Positions 1 through 11,785 of a stretch of 64,000 nt of DNA are shown piece after piece. The notes beneath the pieces were generated by a model, which was given only the letters and a program-made list of their open reading frames with translations, was not told the origin of the DNA and made no database searches. Positions within the stretch are counted from its first letter, which is position 1. Each line of letters opens with the position of its first letter. Origin of the DNA: Enoplolaimus lenunculus (Eukaryota; Nematoda; Enoplea; Enoplida; Thoracostomopsidae); assembly GCA_030248215.1 (NCBI GenBank), contig JASANG010002559.1, positions 1 to 64,000 of the forward strand, written 5' to 3'. A program made the position numbers and the translations under genes.

Positions 1-1000
1 ACTGCTTCTATCGTCCACTATATGTCGACCGTCGTGCGGGAGTAGACACGGTTGGGGGGCTGTCCAAACTCCATGTCGGGTGGGGCCCCAGTGCGCACTC
101 CGTGTCACACTGGTGTTCACTCTCAGCACCCCTCAACCTCCTAGCTATGTAGTTTCCTTGGAATGTGAACTCAGTTTCCCTCAGTCTCGGTTTAGTATTG
201 TAATTTGTAAATAACCGGTATAATTTTAACCTTGCCGTATTGTCTGCTCATTCGTAAGACAATTGTGCTTTAACATTTCTACCAAATACTTGTAAAACAT
301 ATTCTCTTTTCTGGCAATTTCACCTATGTCACGTGTATTTTCAAATATATTTCATATTGCGTTTTCAGGTACTAAAACCATATTTTCTGACCAAATTCTA
401 TGCGCTCAGTGCATTGCGCTATCCCTTTTCTACAAATTCTTTCCCCCTTTGACCCTTTTGTGCCAGTTCCTACATGACATAATTCTTGTGACCTTATATC
501 CGCTTATTTTCATGTTTTCAGGTGTCCCCTCCCCTTTTCCTACTAATTTTCAGGCACTCATTCCACATCGCACCTCTTTTTTTGCCAATTTCGCCCTGTT
601 TATGTCTATTTTACCATATTTCTTTTTATGTCATTATCATCATGATTCTAGAGGATTCTTTAGTCTGGCGGTAATAAACTTAGTTAGTTTGTTGTGCGTG
701 TCTGACTTCCAAGATCGACCAGAAACTAGACCATACCCGCCTTTGGATCGGTCGAAAATTTCCTTTTTTGACCAGTCTTGACTTACACTCCATGGTAGGA
801 TCCCCAAACTCGCGAGCGAGAAGCCAGACGCATTATAAAACTTCGGTGGTTTTCACTTCAGCCGGTTAGGATGGCAGCCCATTTAGGGATGAGGGCCCCA
901 ACAGGGGGACTGCCGAAACAAAGCACCTTTTACAATTACACATCATGCGAGTAGAGGTAAAATTGTAAATACTAGCAATATAATTTTTTATATTTAATTC
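1..1000. other. No gene recognised; C/T-rich stretch
   Basis: A 151-codon frame (326-781, plus) is open, but its product is a Phe/Leu-rich low-complexity chain with no recognisable domain, and I do not believe it codes. Positions about 786-925 resemble the interior of the family J element at 9112-9298: a 'cgcgagcgagaagcc' motif, then an 'aaaacttcgg' stretch, then 'ccggttaggatgg'. This is probably a decayed J copy. Nothing else is supported. Confidence 0.5.
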
Positions 1001-1040
1001 GCGTTAGTATTACAGCCAAAATAAAAACAAATCATGCGCT

Positions 1041-1560
1041 GGTCGGCTTAAGGCCGTCCCATTGCCCCAGGCCAGCCATTTACCAGGAGTGCAAAGAAGA
1101 AATATATTCGGACATTTGAGACAGTTGTACATTGGGGACAGTCGAGACAAGTTGACAGTTGGAAAATTGGAACAGCTGGACAGTTGGAACAGTTTTACAG
1201 TTGAGACAGTTGAACAGATTGGACAGCTGGACAGTTGTACAGCTGAACAAGTGGGAACTGGACAATTGGGACAGTTGGACAGTTGGGACAGCGAGACAGT
1301 GGGACAGCTGGATAGTTGGGACATCTGGACAGTTGAGTCAGTTGGACAGTTGGGACAGCTGGACAGTTGGGCAGCTGGAAAATTGGGACAGTTGGTCAGT
1401 TCGGACAGCTGGACAGTTGGGACAGATAGACAATTGGGACAGTTGGACTGTTGGGACTGCTGGAGAGTTGGGACAGCTGGACACTTGGGAGAATTTGGAC
1501 AGTTGGACAGTGGAGACGGTTAGACGGCGGGACAGTTGGACAGCGGAACACATGTACCCA
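1041..1560. repeat. TTGGGACAG minisatellite in a decayed family F element
   Basis: About 45 degenerate copies of a 9-bp unit (TTGGGACAG / CTGGACAGT) run from about 1110 to 1550. The left flank reads 'aaggccgtcccatt' and then 'taccaggagtgc', matching the flank of the second copy at 15074-15677, so both are one family. Because 9 is a multiple of 3 and the unit lacks stops in several frames, long open frames appear on both strands; these are artefacts of the repeat. Confidence 0.7.
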
Positions 1561-2387
1561 CAAGAAAAAAACTTTCCGACATAGAAAAAATTTCCTTTAC
1601 TGGATTATCAGGGGGTTACCGCCAAGTTTCAATATTTTGTTAGGTAAAATTTTAAATCTGAATCACTTTAACGGACTTTTCTGTATTTTTGTGGTTCAAG
1701 GTGCGTTTATTATTACGCGAGTAGTCGAAATGTGATGAAAATGTTAGACTACACATGCGTGAAACAAAACAAGTTAAAAAGGCAGATTTTTATGTTTTTC
1801 CAGCATGAAGTATTACTAAACTAAAATTCATGAGCTCCGAGCTATTAAATATCGTCCAGCTCAAAAACAAATCTAGAATAAAAAATACATTTATTTATGC
1901 AAGAAAACGTAAGAAATATACGCTGACATTTGTGTGCCTATATAGCTTTTACTAAATACGAGACTGGCATATACGCGTATAATTCGTAGGCATTCTCGTT
2001 GCTGTAAAACGTCTTGTAGACATTACCAAGACCTGTTCAATTGATATAACGAAAAAATTTCGTTTTTTTCAGCTGTTTTATAACGTCTCTTGTTAGTAAT
2101 AAGTGAATTTTCTGGTTGTGATAATTAACTTTTTGTTGTGAACTAATGTTCTTGTTTATTTAATTGCTTCAGTAGTTGCTCGCTGTTCTGGAAAGGTTAC
2201 TACTATTCATTTGATTATAGTCGAAACTTGCTTTAGAAATAAAAATGCATGGTCTTGAATTTTTCGAACCGATGCAAATTTCACAATGTTTTAGCATTAC
2301 GATATTTTGTGTTAAATATTTTCATATAATTACTTAAATATCAATCATTTATTTTGCAATAATGCACCGTTCACGATATATATTTAA

Positions 2388-2726
2388 GGCCTGCTACAAA
2401 ATGTGTCATAAGATAGGGTTAACGCGTGACAAATTTTAAATTTGTCAAGCGTTAACCCTACCCTAACACTTTTTTCTGCGCGTTATCCCTAGGCTAACGC
2501 TATCAATTTGAGCAGCCTACACACATCATAAATAATGTGTGTGTTAAATATTAATAAATACTGGGTAAATTTTGTGTTAACCCTACCCTAACGCATGCAA
2601 CAAAGTGCTTTGTGACAAGCGTTAGAGGAGGGTTAACAGAAAAAGTGTTCGGTAGGGTTAACGCGTGACAAATTTAAAATTTTATCACGCGCTAACCCTA
2701 CCTTATGACATATTTTGTATCAGGCC
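2388..2726. mobile_element. Short inverted-repeat element, about 340 bp
   Basis: The ends are near-perfect inverted repeats of about 40 bp: GGCCTGCTACAAAATGTGTC at the left and the complement of GACATATTTTGTATCAGGCC at the right. Inside lie further hairpins built from 'gggttaacgcgtgacaaat' and its complement. There is no coding capacity. I see no convincing target duplication. A nonautonomous DNA transposon is the simplest reading. Confidence 0.8.
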
Positions 2727-3684
2727 ATAAAATACTAGAATTTGTGTATCATTCATGAAATTCATGTCAGTACCGTGCATTTCGACACCGAAGAAGGAAA
2801 TCCAAATGTATTAATAATTTCTGCAACTTAATTTGTGTTTCTCAATGCGTTTCAGTTGCCAAACGGGAAACGGTATATATTTGCGCTGATGGGTGCAGTA
2901 CTGAACACAACCTTTCGAACTTGTTTTTAGCGGGCGAAAAACTAAGCAACGACCGCACCTACTCAACTGCTGCCTTTGGTCGTGACGACTGCGGTCTATA
3001 GAGCCAGTATAAAACACAAAACGCAGAAAAAATTTTAGACATAAACTCATATTTTTAAAAGTTGTCAACTTATGAATAATGCAAGTTCATTAAATTCAGT
3101 GTTTTTATGCACACGTAGATCAGTAAATTGTGCTTTTTTGAGTTTCTAGCAATTTTACACGTTGAGTCTCATTTCACAAAACGGTGACGGGCATAATTTT
3201 TTCTAATTTGCATCTTAATGGGTCATCCACGTTATGCTGTCTGCGCTACTGTACAAAATACACCACCCGCTTGTTTGCACTTTGCAGAGGGCATACATGG
3301 TTTGTCTGTTAAGGCGGTAGTCCGTCTGGAGAGATTAGGGACAATGTGGACACGATTCGGACAAGCACCTGTAACTTCAGTTACAACTTATTGAACCACA
3401 AAACCTATGCCTCGACAATGTGTAAATTTCAAACTTGATCCTCAGATGAAACAATGGCTGGGTTGCAGTGGGTACAGGAATGCACCCGATAACAACGAAT
3501 AAAATCGTGGTTCTTAAAATAAATTGGCAAAACGTTAAAGTGATTTCGAGTAAATAAAGTTTAGAAGTATTGCAAACAATATATAGTGAAACAAGCCAGC
3601 GATTGAAACGAACAATAAATTGAATTTGCCAATTTCAGTAGTGTAAATTGATACATGGATTGCTCTTGTGCGTTCATCGTCATT

Positions 3685-3862
3685 GGCGTCCGCAGAATCT
3701 CATATTTGGGGGCACAGAGTAAATTTGGGGGTACCCACAAAGTCAAGATTATTTACTTTTAGACAGAGTCTGTTTTTGGGGGTGCACGAACGAAATTTGA
3801 GGTGCATAGCCCCCCATGCCACCCGCGTGTCCCCATCTGCCCTCAACTTTCGACGCCTATGC
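3685..3862. repeat. Probable inverted-repeat element remnant
   Basis: The stretch opens with 'cattggcgtccgcag' and closes with 'tttcgacgcctatgc', partly complementary ends. It contains repeated 'tttgggggtgcac / ttgggggtaccc' blocks. No open frame of note is present. Confidence 0.35.
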
Positions 3863-3991
3863 ATTACTTGAAATATTAACAGTCTCATTTCAATGCTCAT
3901 ATTCGTCTGGCGCTACATATTAATTTGGAGCAGAAGAAATTTTAGAATTATGAATCAATGTTTAAAAGGTTCGTTGTTCTCAAATGTGTAC

Positions 3992-4176
3992 TGTAGTGAC
4001 CCGAATAAGAGGGCTGTAATAAGCGGAGGTCCCCATTTTGAATCCCAATCAATAGGAGTCCATCATATGCAAAAAATGTGCTAAATTTTGAGCTTCAGCA
4101 GTCACTGGTTCAAAAGTTACAAGACGTATCTCCAACTGGTGCTGAGAGATGCTATACACATTTAAGAATACGGGCT
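3992..4176. repeat. Family C end joined to a family D half-element
   Basis: Positions 3992-4052 match the left end of family C ('actgtagtgacccgaataag', then 'tccccattttgaatcccaatc'). From about 4057 the sequence switches to the right half of family D, ending in 'gctatacacatttaagaatac'. The junction looks like an insertion followed by loss of the other halves. Confidence 0.55.
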
Positions 4177-4479
4177 GTGAGATGTCAGCTTCAGTCGTTT
4201 TTGCGACTCAAAATAAAAAAGTGGCAGATGAATGTTGCAAAATTCTGCTTATTCAAATATGACCACGAAATACAAATATTTGACATCATAAGAATCTAAA
4301 CTTTGCAATATGTTTCAAAGTCAAATTCGCTTTGCGAAAACAATTTTTAACCTCTTCTCACATTGAGTTGCCTGTAGGCAACTCAGCGCAGTGTATATAC
4401 GTTAAATAGTATATATCGCACCGTGTTTAACAATTGCAACACGTATACATAGTACTAAATCACCACAAGACGTGAGAGC

Positions 4480-4620
4480 CCCTCGGGCTCGAGCGTCAAG
4501 CTCCTATAGCTGAGTGGTGATGGTATACGCCTCCCACTCCAGTCACCGGAGTTCGAGTCCTAGCATAAAAGTAGGTCTCAGGGGAAATAGAAAATATTCA
4601 TGTGAGAAAGGGTTAAAAAA
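4480..4620 (+). repeat. tRNA-derived SINE-like repeat
   Basis: An internal pol III promoter is visible: an A-box-like 'tagctgagtggt' at 4507-4518 and a B-box-like 'gagttcgagtcc' near 4550, with tRNA-like spacing. The acceptor stem does not pair, so this is not a working tRNA. The flanks 'gcccctcgggctcgagcgtc' and the tail 'gtgagaaagggttaa' recur in decayed form at 20225-20375 and in part at 22865-22960. Dispersed copies with a shared non-tRNA tail are what a SINE family shows. Confidence 0.45.
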
Positions 4621-4732
4621 TAACGAGGAAAGTTGTATGAAACAGCGTGGTAGCAAATCTTAAGCTTTTGTGTAATTGATTCATTTTAATGACGGGATGT
4701 AAAATTTGGTTCTTATTTACTGTGGTGCCCAG

Positions 4733-5025
4733 AATAAGAAGAGTGTGCAACTGGATGCATTCTGTGTACAGAAGAATGTACCCGGCACGCGTTGCATTAT
4801 ACCCTTACCCTCCTCATTTAGGGGGGGTGGTGAAACCTTAAAAGTAGGCAAATACTGGTGCAATACATAAGTGCAAATATTGTTCGATTATATTCTTGAT
4901 TTAGGTTAAATTGATTTCTGTGTGCAGTTGACCCCCCTTAAATAAGAGGGCGTATGGGTAAAACGCAACGCACGGTGGTACGTTTTATGCCACGAGTATT
5001 TTTGGAAGTTGCACTCTGACTCTTA
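4733..5025. mobile_element. Palindromic inverted-repeat element
   Basis: The outer ends 'aagaagagtgtgcaact' and 'agttgcactctgactctt' are inverted repeats. A second inner pair is longer: 'gcgttgcattataccc' plus 'ccctcctcatttaggggg' against 'taaataagagggcgtatggg' plus 'taaaacgcaacgc'. The unit is about 290 bp and non-coding. Confidence 0.6.
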
Positions 5026-5279
5026 ATAATAGTAATCATGCAGTATGAAACTAGGAGACTTTAAACATTCTCTGGGGGGGGGCATTTTTATCGTTTGGTC
5101 GCCTCGGATCATGGAGACACAGCCCTACACAATGAAGAGTACAGTTTTTAAATCTTTATCGGAAAAATCACTTCACATTAATGTCTTTGAATTCAGTCGA
5201 AACTACAAGCTGTGAAATGACATTGTAACTCAACTCAAAGTTTGACTAAGTGACGTCTCTGCAATTCAACCATATGACT

Positions 5280-5385
5280 TTGACTGGGCTTAGGCTTAGG
5301 CTTAAGCTTAGGCTTAGGCTTAGACTTAGGTTTAGGTTAGGAATGCGCTTAATCTACTGTTACGCCTCTAAAAGTAACATTGGCC
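5280..5385. mobile_element. Family B hAT-like element, right part, with TTAGGC tract
   Basis: About eight tandem TTAGGC-type hexamers are followed by the family B terminus 'gcttaatctactgttacgcc' and then 'aaagtaacattggcc'. The left half is missing. Confidence 0.65.
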
Positions 5386-6718
5386 GACAAGGCTATGCAA
5401 CTTTGTACACTTTATGTATTGAAGGATGTATCCAGTGCACGTTGTGTTTTATCCGAGCAGCAAACCAATATAAACAATTGTTGAGTAGTAATTGTCTTTC
5501 ACACGTGGTTCAATTAGTCTTAGTGAAACAACATTTTTTCTAAATTTAATGTATTTTACTAGGAAAATCGACCCCTTAAGATGAGTTGAGAACATCAAAA
5601 ACCCAACGCCACTGAGTACATCTTGTAGTTGTCTCTCGCTAAACTATCTAATAAACATACTCTTACCGAAAATTCACCATTTCAATATTTCTAAAATACT
5701 GGAAAATCCAAAAAGCCATTTTAAGCCATTAAAATTTTATTCACAAATTTATTTTATATTAATTGATTAAACAATATAATCAAGTCACTAAAACAAGTCC
5801 AACAATTTACTCAAAATGTCCCAATTATTTGTTCAAATTCCGAAATGCAGAAAATGAATTTATTTTAAATTTTACGAAACTCTGCGGATGTTGCTTGTGC
5901 TTGAAAGTACGACAATTTACAGATTTAAAACAGCTTTTTAAGTCTTAAACTTTTCAGTTGTGAATATTTTTTGCAAACTAAAGTCTTAGCTTTTAAAGCC
6001 TTCAGGTTTTGAACATTTAAAATTCGGTTTTCTTGCAAAAAAATTGTCTATTCACCCCAGAAACAGCTGTATAATATATACAAATAATTGCAAACAGTCA
6101 GTAACTTCATGCATTTTGTTTTAATGCAATCATTTTGACGCTGCAAATCCTCTGAGTTTGTTAAACTTTGAGATGGCGACCTGAAATTAAAGATTTTCAA
6201 TTTTTTTAATTTGATCCAAAAAATAAAAACTTTCTTTAAACAAAATTCAGCGTTGCATCAGGGAGTAAAGTGAACGGATAGTAAAAATAACGGAAATGGA
6301 TATTGATCAAAATAAGAAAACTTAAAACGAATATTGAAGTATAAAAGTTTGAAAGATGTTTTATTTTTCAGAAAATACAACTAAAGTCTGCAAATGTTGA
6401 CCATGCAAAGAATTTTTGTAACATCTCAGATGAATTTTGTTATTTTCAGTGCAAACCAAACAATTTCAGCAAATTTTGTCGAAAAATTGAAAGATCTGCA
6501 ACTGATTTGCAACTTCTGTAACGGAAACAGAATCTGAAACGAACACCTTGTGTAACTGGATATCTGTAATGAAAAATTGCGCTATATACGCGATTTATAG
6601 CTAATTTCAAAATTTCGGTAGCTTTGGAACGAAAAAGAAAGGAAACCGGATACTGATTTTTACCGGAAGCGAAAACTAATATCCGGTTACACTCTGCCGG
6701 TTGCACTTCGACTAACAT
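5386..6718. other. No gene seen
   Basis: AT-rich DNA without a convincing coding frame, splice-framed exon or recognisable repeat. The 90- to 97-codon frames at its edges are composition artefacts. Confidence 0.5.
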
Positions 6719-6836
6719 ACACTAATCCTCAGCCTAAGTCTAAGCCCTATCCGAAGCCTAAGCAAAAAAGTTAGCTTAAGCTTAAGCTTACTCTATGACA
6801 ACCCCGCATAAAAACGTTCCGGCCTTGTTCTATACA
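6719..6836. mobile_element. Family A hAT-like element fragment
   Basis: Degenerate GCCTAA hexamers and the family A interior 'agcttaagcttactctat' are followed by the family A terminus 'aacgttccggccttgttcta' and 'tacatgc'. The left end is missing. Confidence 0.55.
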
Positions 6837-7094
6837 TGCACCGTGTCGAAGTGACATATTTTTCTATTGGTCAGCAGCTAAGAAATAAATTACAACCAAA
6901 TTCTTTCTGAACTTCATTCAGAACTTTGAAAAATATCAAATTTTTCAAATTTTTAATTTTATCTGATAGCAAAGAGTTATACCACTTACACATTGTACAC
7001 AGTTTTCAAACGATCACAACCAAGAGTTGGTATATTGGGTGGGGGGTTAGAAGGGCCTAAACCCGAGAGGCAGAGGGCCGGATGGCACGGTAGC

Positions 7095-8331
7095 TTAGCC
7101 ATAGCCCAACATTCGGAGCAAAAGACTGCGTGATCTTGGTGTTAAGAATGCCATCATCATTGCAGCGTTGTTAAATGTGCCGTTTTGCATCGCAGCCAAA
7201 TAATTGTTTTGCAATACGTATGGCCAAACTGACCCTCCGTACGTTCGGTATCCACCGAAACCGCTGCCACCCATTAACATCATCATCATCATTGTTTGGG
7301 GACTCATGTTTCCGAAACCCAAACCTGAAAAATAACCAAAAATCAATAAAATATGTTAATACAACAAATCGTCTTTGAAAATAATACTGCGCAAAAGAAT
7401 ATTTAAGACATAAAACAGTACTAAAATACTTAAAATAATTCACATGACTATTTTGCAGAAAATAATTATTCAACATTAATATTAATAAATGATACTTTTT
7501 CCGATATCTAAATTTTCAAAAAACAATTCAAAAATAAATTATATACTGTAGTGACCCGAATAAGATGGGGGACTGATGTTTATTTGGTCTCTCTAGAGAG
7601 TACCCCTTGTCGTTACTGATATATCCGGTACTGCAATTATCCGATGAATTAAAAGTTTAATTATCTTCTGTCAATAGCTTGAGCGATAATGAAGGGTTAG
7701 ACATAGGAATGTACTTTCAAAACTTAAGTATGCTTTAAAGTTTCGAACTCAGCTTTATTTGGTCCTGGAGGCATTGATGCGCTACAATTAGGGATAATTG
7801 ACATTTGGTCCCTAATTAGGGTTTACGGACTCTATCCGCTTACGGACTCTTATTAAGAAAACGAACTCTTATTGTTTGGTAGTCAAAATGGAGACCCCCT
7901 CTTATTACCCCCTCTTATTCTGGTCACTACAGTACCGGAGAAACTCTTCAAACTAAATTTGTTACAGGTAATAACCTTTCAAATGTAACGCTGAAAAAAA
8001 TGCTAATTAAATCGGAAAAATATATTAAAAATATTGTTGTTAGACGACATATAATTTTCTGCAGAAGAAACGACAAAAGGGTTAAGTAATTGCTTAGCAC
8101 ATACTTAGGTAGGTGCTAAGTCGTACTAAAGTAGGGTTTCAGAAATACAGGCATTTTTTTATAGCGAAAATTTTCAATAATAATTTTAAAATTCATTAAT
8201 TTTGGTGATAATGTAAAGATTTTTCCGCATATTTTTAAGAATTATTATTCAACACACTTACCTTGAGATTCAGTTTCGATGAACAATAAAAATACTAGAG
8301 TTCCTAGTAGGATAAACGTTGGGCGTATCAT
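7095..8331 (-). CDS. Two-exon gene for a small secreted Met/Gly-rich peptide
   Basis: Exon 1 is 8331-8262 and exon 2 is 7324-7095. The intron has a GTAAGTG donor and a TTTTTCAG acceptor, and the split codon (G|GT, glycine) joins in frame. The predicted product is 99 residues. Residues 1-22 form a typical signal peptide (hydrophobic core about residues 6-18, then ETESQ). The mature part opens GLGFGNMSPQT, has a run of five Met followed by LMGGSGFGGYRTYGG, then a second Met patch (AAMMMAF), and ends in a basic-hydrophobic tail (RSRSLLLRMLGYG). There are no cysteines, so it is not a disulphide toxin or defensin type. I recognise no family. It could be a structural or matrix peptide, or a neuropeptide-like or antimicrobial secreted peptide; the sequence does not decide. 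The short Met run is encoded by an ATG trinucleotide tract. The lone signal sequence spliced in phase to a matching exon is the main support for a real gene. Confidence 0.72.
7544..7934. mobile_element. Family C inverted-repeat element, full length
   Basis: It starts TACTGTAGTGACCCGAATAA and ends with the complement, 'ttattctggtcactacagta'. At about 390 bp it has no coding frame. It lies in the intron of the small secreted-peptide gene. Recurrent internal motifs are 'tttggtctctctagagagta' and 'ggactctatccgcttacgga'. Confidence 0.8.
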
Positions 8332-8833
8332 GGTGTCACCCAAATCAGTTACTTAATCAGTGATAACAAAATATTTATTTAGCAATTAAAATCTACAAAA
8401 TTAACGGAAAATAAAGTTTTTTGAGAAAATATTAAACATTTTTATAACATTTTCAATTGGATATAATGAGATCGAAAGAATTTTGAGCGCATTTTTGGCC
8501 AAGCAAAATCATAATAACAGGGACAATTAAGCCAGTGGGTGCTTTAGAGTTTCAACCCTTTATGATTTTTGATTTGCTGGACATGAACTTCGTTTTCGAA
8601 ATAGCGGTTATGCCTGTACGCGGAATGAGAGACTGTGAGTTGACCAAAAACTTAAATAACTTTCAACTACGGTTGAGAATTGTAACTTTCAAACTCAAAA
8701 ATCTAATCTTAACGATACATGAGCAACGCTTGCTCAGAAAGCTACCGATCGGAACTTTCAATTTTGGTCCATATTCTCAAATGCGAGCAGCACTTATTCC
8801 CAATTAGCAGGGTTCCAATATGAAGCATATTTT

Positions 8834-9040
8834 GTCGGAAGCGGAATCGGAATCGGAATCGCTCTATTAAAAAGTAAAAGTGTATGGCATTTGACTTTGG
8901 TTTCAGTATGCCTGTTTGTATAGTTTCAGTAAAAATGCTTGTATGGCTGATTGTATTTAGCGATCTGATGTCGGAATTCGAATCGGAACTCTATCGGAAT
9001 TTTAGCCGGAATCGGAATTTCGTTGGAACTTTCTGAATTA
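8834..9040. repeat. Degenerate GGAATC simple repeat
   Basis: Two clusters of 'cggaatcggaatcg' type repeats, at 8842-8862 and 8971-9020, flank unrelated DNA. They may be the two ends of a decayed element, because 'gtcggaagcggaatcgg' and 'gtcggaattcgaatcgg' are related. No gene is present. Confidence 0.4.
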
Positions 9041-9111
9041 GCAATAAGTTATTGCAATATCAACGTTCTGCAGTTTTGGATTTCAACATTCGCACTTCAC
9101 CAGGGTAAATC

Positions 9112-9298
9112 CAGTGCCGGAGCAGACAAGGTTGGGACTCCCCCCAAAGTGGGAATCCCCATAGTCGCGAGCGAAGCGAGCGAGAATCCAAACACATTTT
9201 AAAACTTCGGCGTTTGTTTCAACCGGTTAGGGTGGGGGTTATTTTAAGGGTGGGGGCACCCCAAATGGGCGGTATGGGGGGTGGCTGCTCCGGCCCTG
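9112..9298. mobile_element. Family J hAT-like element with perfect 8-bp target duplication
   Basis: The ends are CAGTGCCGGAGCAG and the complement of CTGCTCCGGCCCTG. The element is flanked on both sides by the identical octamer GGTAAATC (9104-9111 and 9299-9306). An 8-bp duplication with CAGGG-type ends is characteristic of the hAT superfamily. It is 187 bp long and non-coding. Decayed relatives lie near 786-925 and 15990-16103. Confidence 0.88.
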
Positions 9299-9306
9299 GG
9301 TAAATC

Positions 9307-10784
9307 GCATGCAAAAAAGTAGCTTAATCGCAAAGCTCATTGTTCGCCGTTTAGCAGGATACAAAACCAATCAGCGAGTGTTGCTCGCTGTCACAAACTT
9401 TGCGAAATATAAACATCAATGTATACTATAAAGTTAACATTAAATTGGCAAAAATAACAGAATAATTTCCAAAATTTAAACTCCACAAAAGTTCAACAGC
9501 CAAAGTCAAAATGAACATATGCTTCAGCTATCAATCCGTCGACTTATATACTGCTCATAAGCCAAAAAACACAGCCTGGGAACATATCGGGTTATTCATT
9601 AGGACAAACTTATTAATTTTATTCTTTCTTAAAGTTTATTTGCTTAAATAACGAAAAAAACTGTGTCATTGACTCCCAGGTCAAATGTTAATAGCGACTG
9701 TGTTTATTGTTTTTTGCAAAATCTTCTCTTTGAACTTACAAACTCTTAAAATAAATTACAGTTTAAATTTCACAATTTTGTCTAAAAAATTAGTTGTAAT
9801 TATTTTAATAATTTGGCCAAAAAATTGATTCCGGGCAAAATTTAACCCTGGCAAAGTTTACTGAGAACACGCTAACATATATTGTACTTTACGTAACCTT
9901 TACGATTTATTAAGTATACAAAAATTTTTTGATACCAACGGCTGCAGGTTTAGCAAAAAAAAGAATAGAAAAACACCAAACTTTGAAGCAAACTTTTCAT
10001 TAATTTTTACATTTATACGCAAAAGTGAATATGTGCAAAATGTTTTTGGCTGTTTCTACTTAAAATTAGTGAAATTTTTACTTATTTTCAATTAAACGAT
10101 GCGTTCAAGAAGCCGTTGGCGAAAAATCTATAAAAAGAGAGAGTAGGAAATTTGTGTTTTATAAATTAAAAGTGTTTCTTGTCTTATAATTTCTCGTTTG
10201 CTTATTTTTCATGTATTGTTTTAAAATAATATTTTTTCACAAAATTGACGCATCCAGGACGGTCTGGTAAACCAGTTGCATGAAAATTTTCAAACAGTTA
10301 ACGCACATGATGCGATATATTTTTTCAACCATCACAGTTTGTAAGTTTTTGTAATTTTTACTGACGTTTAGGCGTTTAATTACACTGAAACAACGAGTGG
10401 ATAGCGCATGAAAATGTTTATTACGTAATTTTAGAAAATTGAAAAACAAAAATTGTACATGAAACGAGAATTTTGTTTCCTAAAAGTGTACACTTTTGCA
10501 TAAAACACTACGACTCAGCTAAAATATTTTATCGGAAGTTTGAAACTTCGGGGCAAAAACAAAAATGGTTGACTCTGTCTCGTTTTTACGGTACCCAAAA
10601 AATCACGTGTTATAGGTGGTTTAACTTGTAAAGTAACACAACAATCGTAAAATAGTTTCCTGAAGCAAAATTACAAAACAATTAATATTTAACGTAAGCT
10701 TCTAACATTACTAATAATAAGTTTTATAATTTGAAGTGAATACGTGTAAACCAACTTAAAAACATTTTAAGATATTGATTGCTC
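9307..10784. other. No gene seen
   Basis: AT-rich DNA. I found no coding frame with a recognisable product and no clear repeat. If the ZP gene has distant 5' exons they could lie here, but none is identifiable. Confidence 0.5.
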
Positions 10785-10997
10785 GGCCAATGTAAAGAAC
10801 AGGGTCGGAACAGTATTATAAGCATATTCCTAAGCCAAAGCCTAAGTTTAAGCCTAAACCTAAGCGTAACAATGAGTTTATTCCTAAGCCAAAGCCAAAG
10901 CCTAAGCCTAAGCCAAGCAAAAAATCAGTCTTAAGCTTAAGTTTGCTCTATTCTACTCCCACAGAAAAACGTTCCGCTCTTGATCTTTACGCGAGCC
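10785..10997. mobile_element. Family A hAT-like element with TTAGGC array and perfect 8-bp duplication
   Basis: Ends GGCCAATGTAAAGAACAGGG and the complement of 'cttgatctttacgcgagcc'. Identical flanking octamers GATTGCTC lie at 10777-10784 and 10998-11005. The interior is a degenerate GCCTAA array (the complement of TTAGGC), then the family motif 'cttaagcttaagtttgctct'. Non-coding. Confidence 0.9.
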
Positions 10998-11006
10998 GAT
11001 TGCTCT

Positions 11007-11196
11007 GTCCGTATTCTCAAATGTGTGTTGCACCTATTACCAGTTAGTGATAGGCTCAGGATAAGTTTAGAACCAGTTCATGGTGAAGTACGAATACTTC
11101 TGTGCCAATGTTGAGACCTGCAATTGCAGATGTTTGTCGGTTTGAAAACGTATCGCTAACTGATGATAGGTGCTATACACGTTTGAGAATATGGGC
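11007..11196. mobile_element. Family D inverted-repeat element
   Basis: It begins 'gtccgtattctcaaatgtgt' and ends 'tacacgtttgagaatatggg'. The inner ends 'cacctattaccagttagtga' and 'ctaactgatgataggtgc' are inverted. At about 190 bp it is non-coding. Family D is the commonest element in the window after A and B. Confidence 0.75.
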
Positions 11197-11552
11197 ATTA
11201 GTTGTAACCAATTTCATGGCAAAATAGGATGCACAGCCAAAAACACGCAAAGTATAACCAGATAATGCAATAATTCGAAACAATGCATAAATATATACAA
11301 TGTGTATTTTCAGCCTTCAACCAGGAGTATTCAGGATAGAGCTTAAAATATTTTCACAGGAGCAAGGAAAGATTTCCAAGAACTCTTTTAATATGCAACT
11401 GAAAATCTTTTTAGCTGTTGAGAAGCGAATCGTTTCGTAACAGGAACAAAGGCGCTACGATCGTTCTTGTAGTTGAAGTGACTGTGTATTTTGGCCAATG
11501 ATGACAATTAAAATTGATTTTACAATACTTGGTTGTTATTTATATCAAAATT

Positions 11553-11746
11553 GGCCCATGTTTAACTTTAAGGAGCGTCCAGGTTTCTGGTGGGTCCATA
11601 AAAGAGTAGGTTTGGATTATAGATTACAATTTTTTTGCTTAGGCTTAGGCTTAGGCTTAGGAACGCATTCTCGCAACGCTTAGGCTTAGGCTTAGGCTTA
11701 GGAATACGCTTAATCTACTGTTATGCCCCTTAAAGTAACATTGGCC
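11553..11746. mobile_element. Family B hAT-like element with two TTAGGC arrays
   Basis: Starts GGCCCATGTTTAACTTTAAG with the B-type 'gcgtccaggtttctggtggg' shoulder, and ends 'ttatgccccttaaagtaaca' plus 'ttggcc'. The two interior runs of TTAGGC hexamers are separated by 'aacgcattctcgcaacg'. Flanking octamers are similar but not identical. Confidence 0.82.
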
Positions 11747-11785
11747 ATAAAATGCATGGGGTTTTTAAATTTTGCTAAAACATTT

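Noticed and set aside
326-781. 151-codon frame rich in Phe and Leu
   Set aside because: C/T-rich composition artefact, no domain or codon structure. I also considered an old LTR remnant here, but saw no paired repeats or coding parts to support it.
1062-1584. Open frames of 141-153 codons on the plus strand and 61-104 codons on the minus strand
   Set aside because: All come from a 9-bp tandem unit without stops; several frames are open at once and encode only the repeat.
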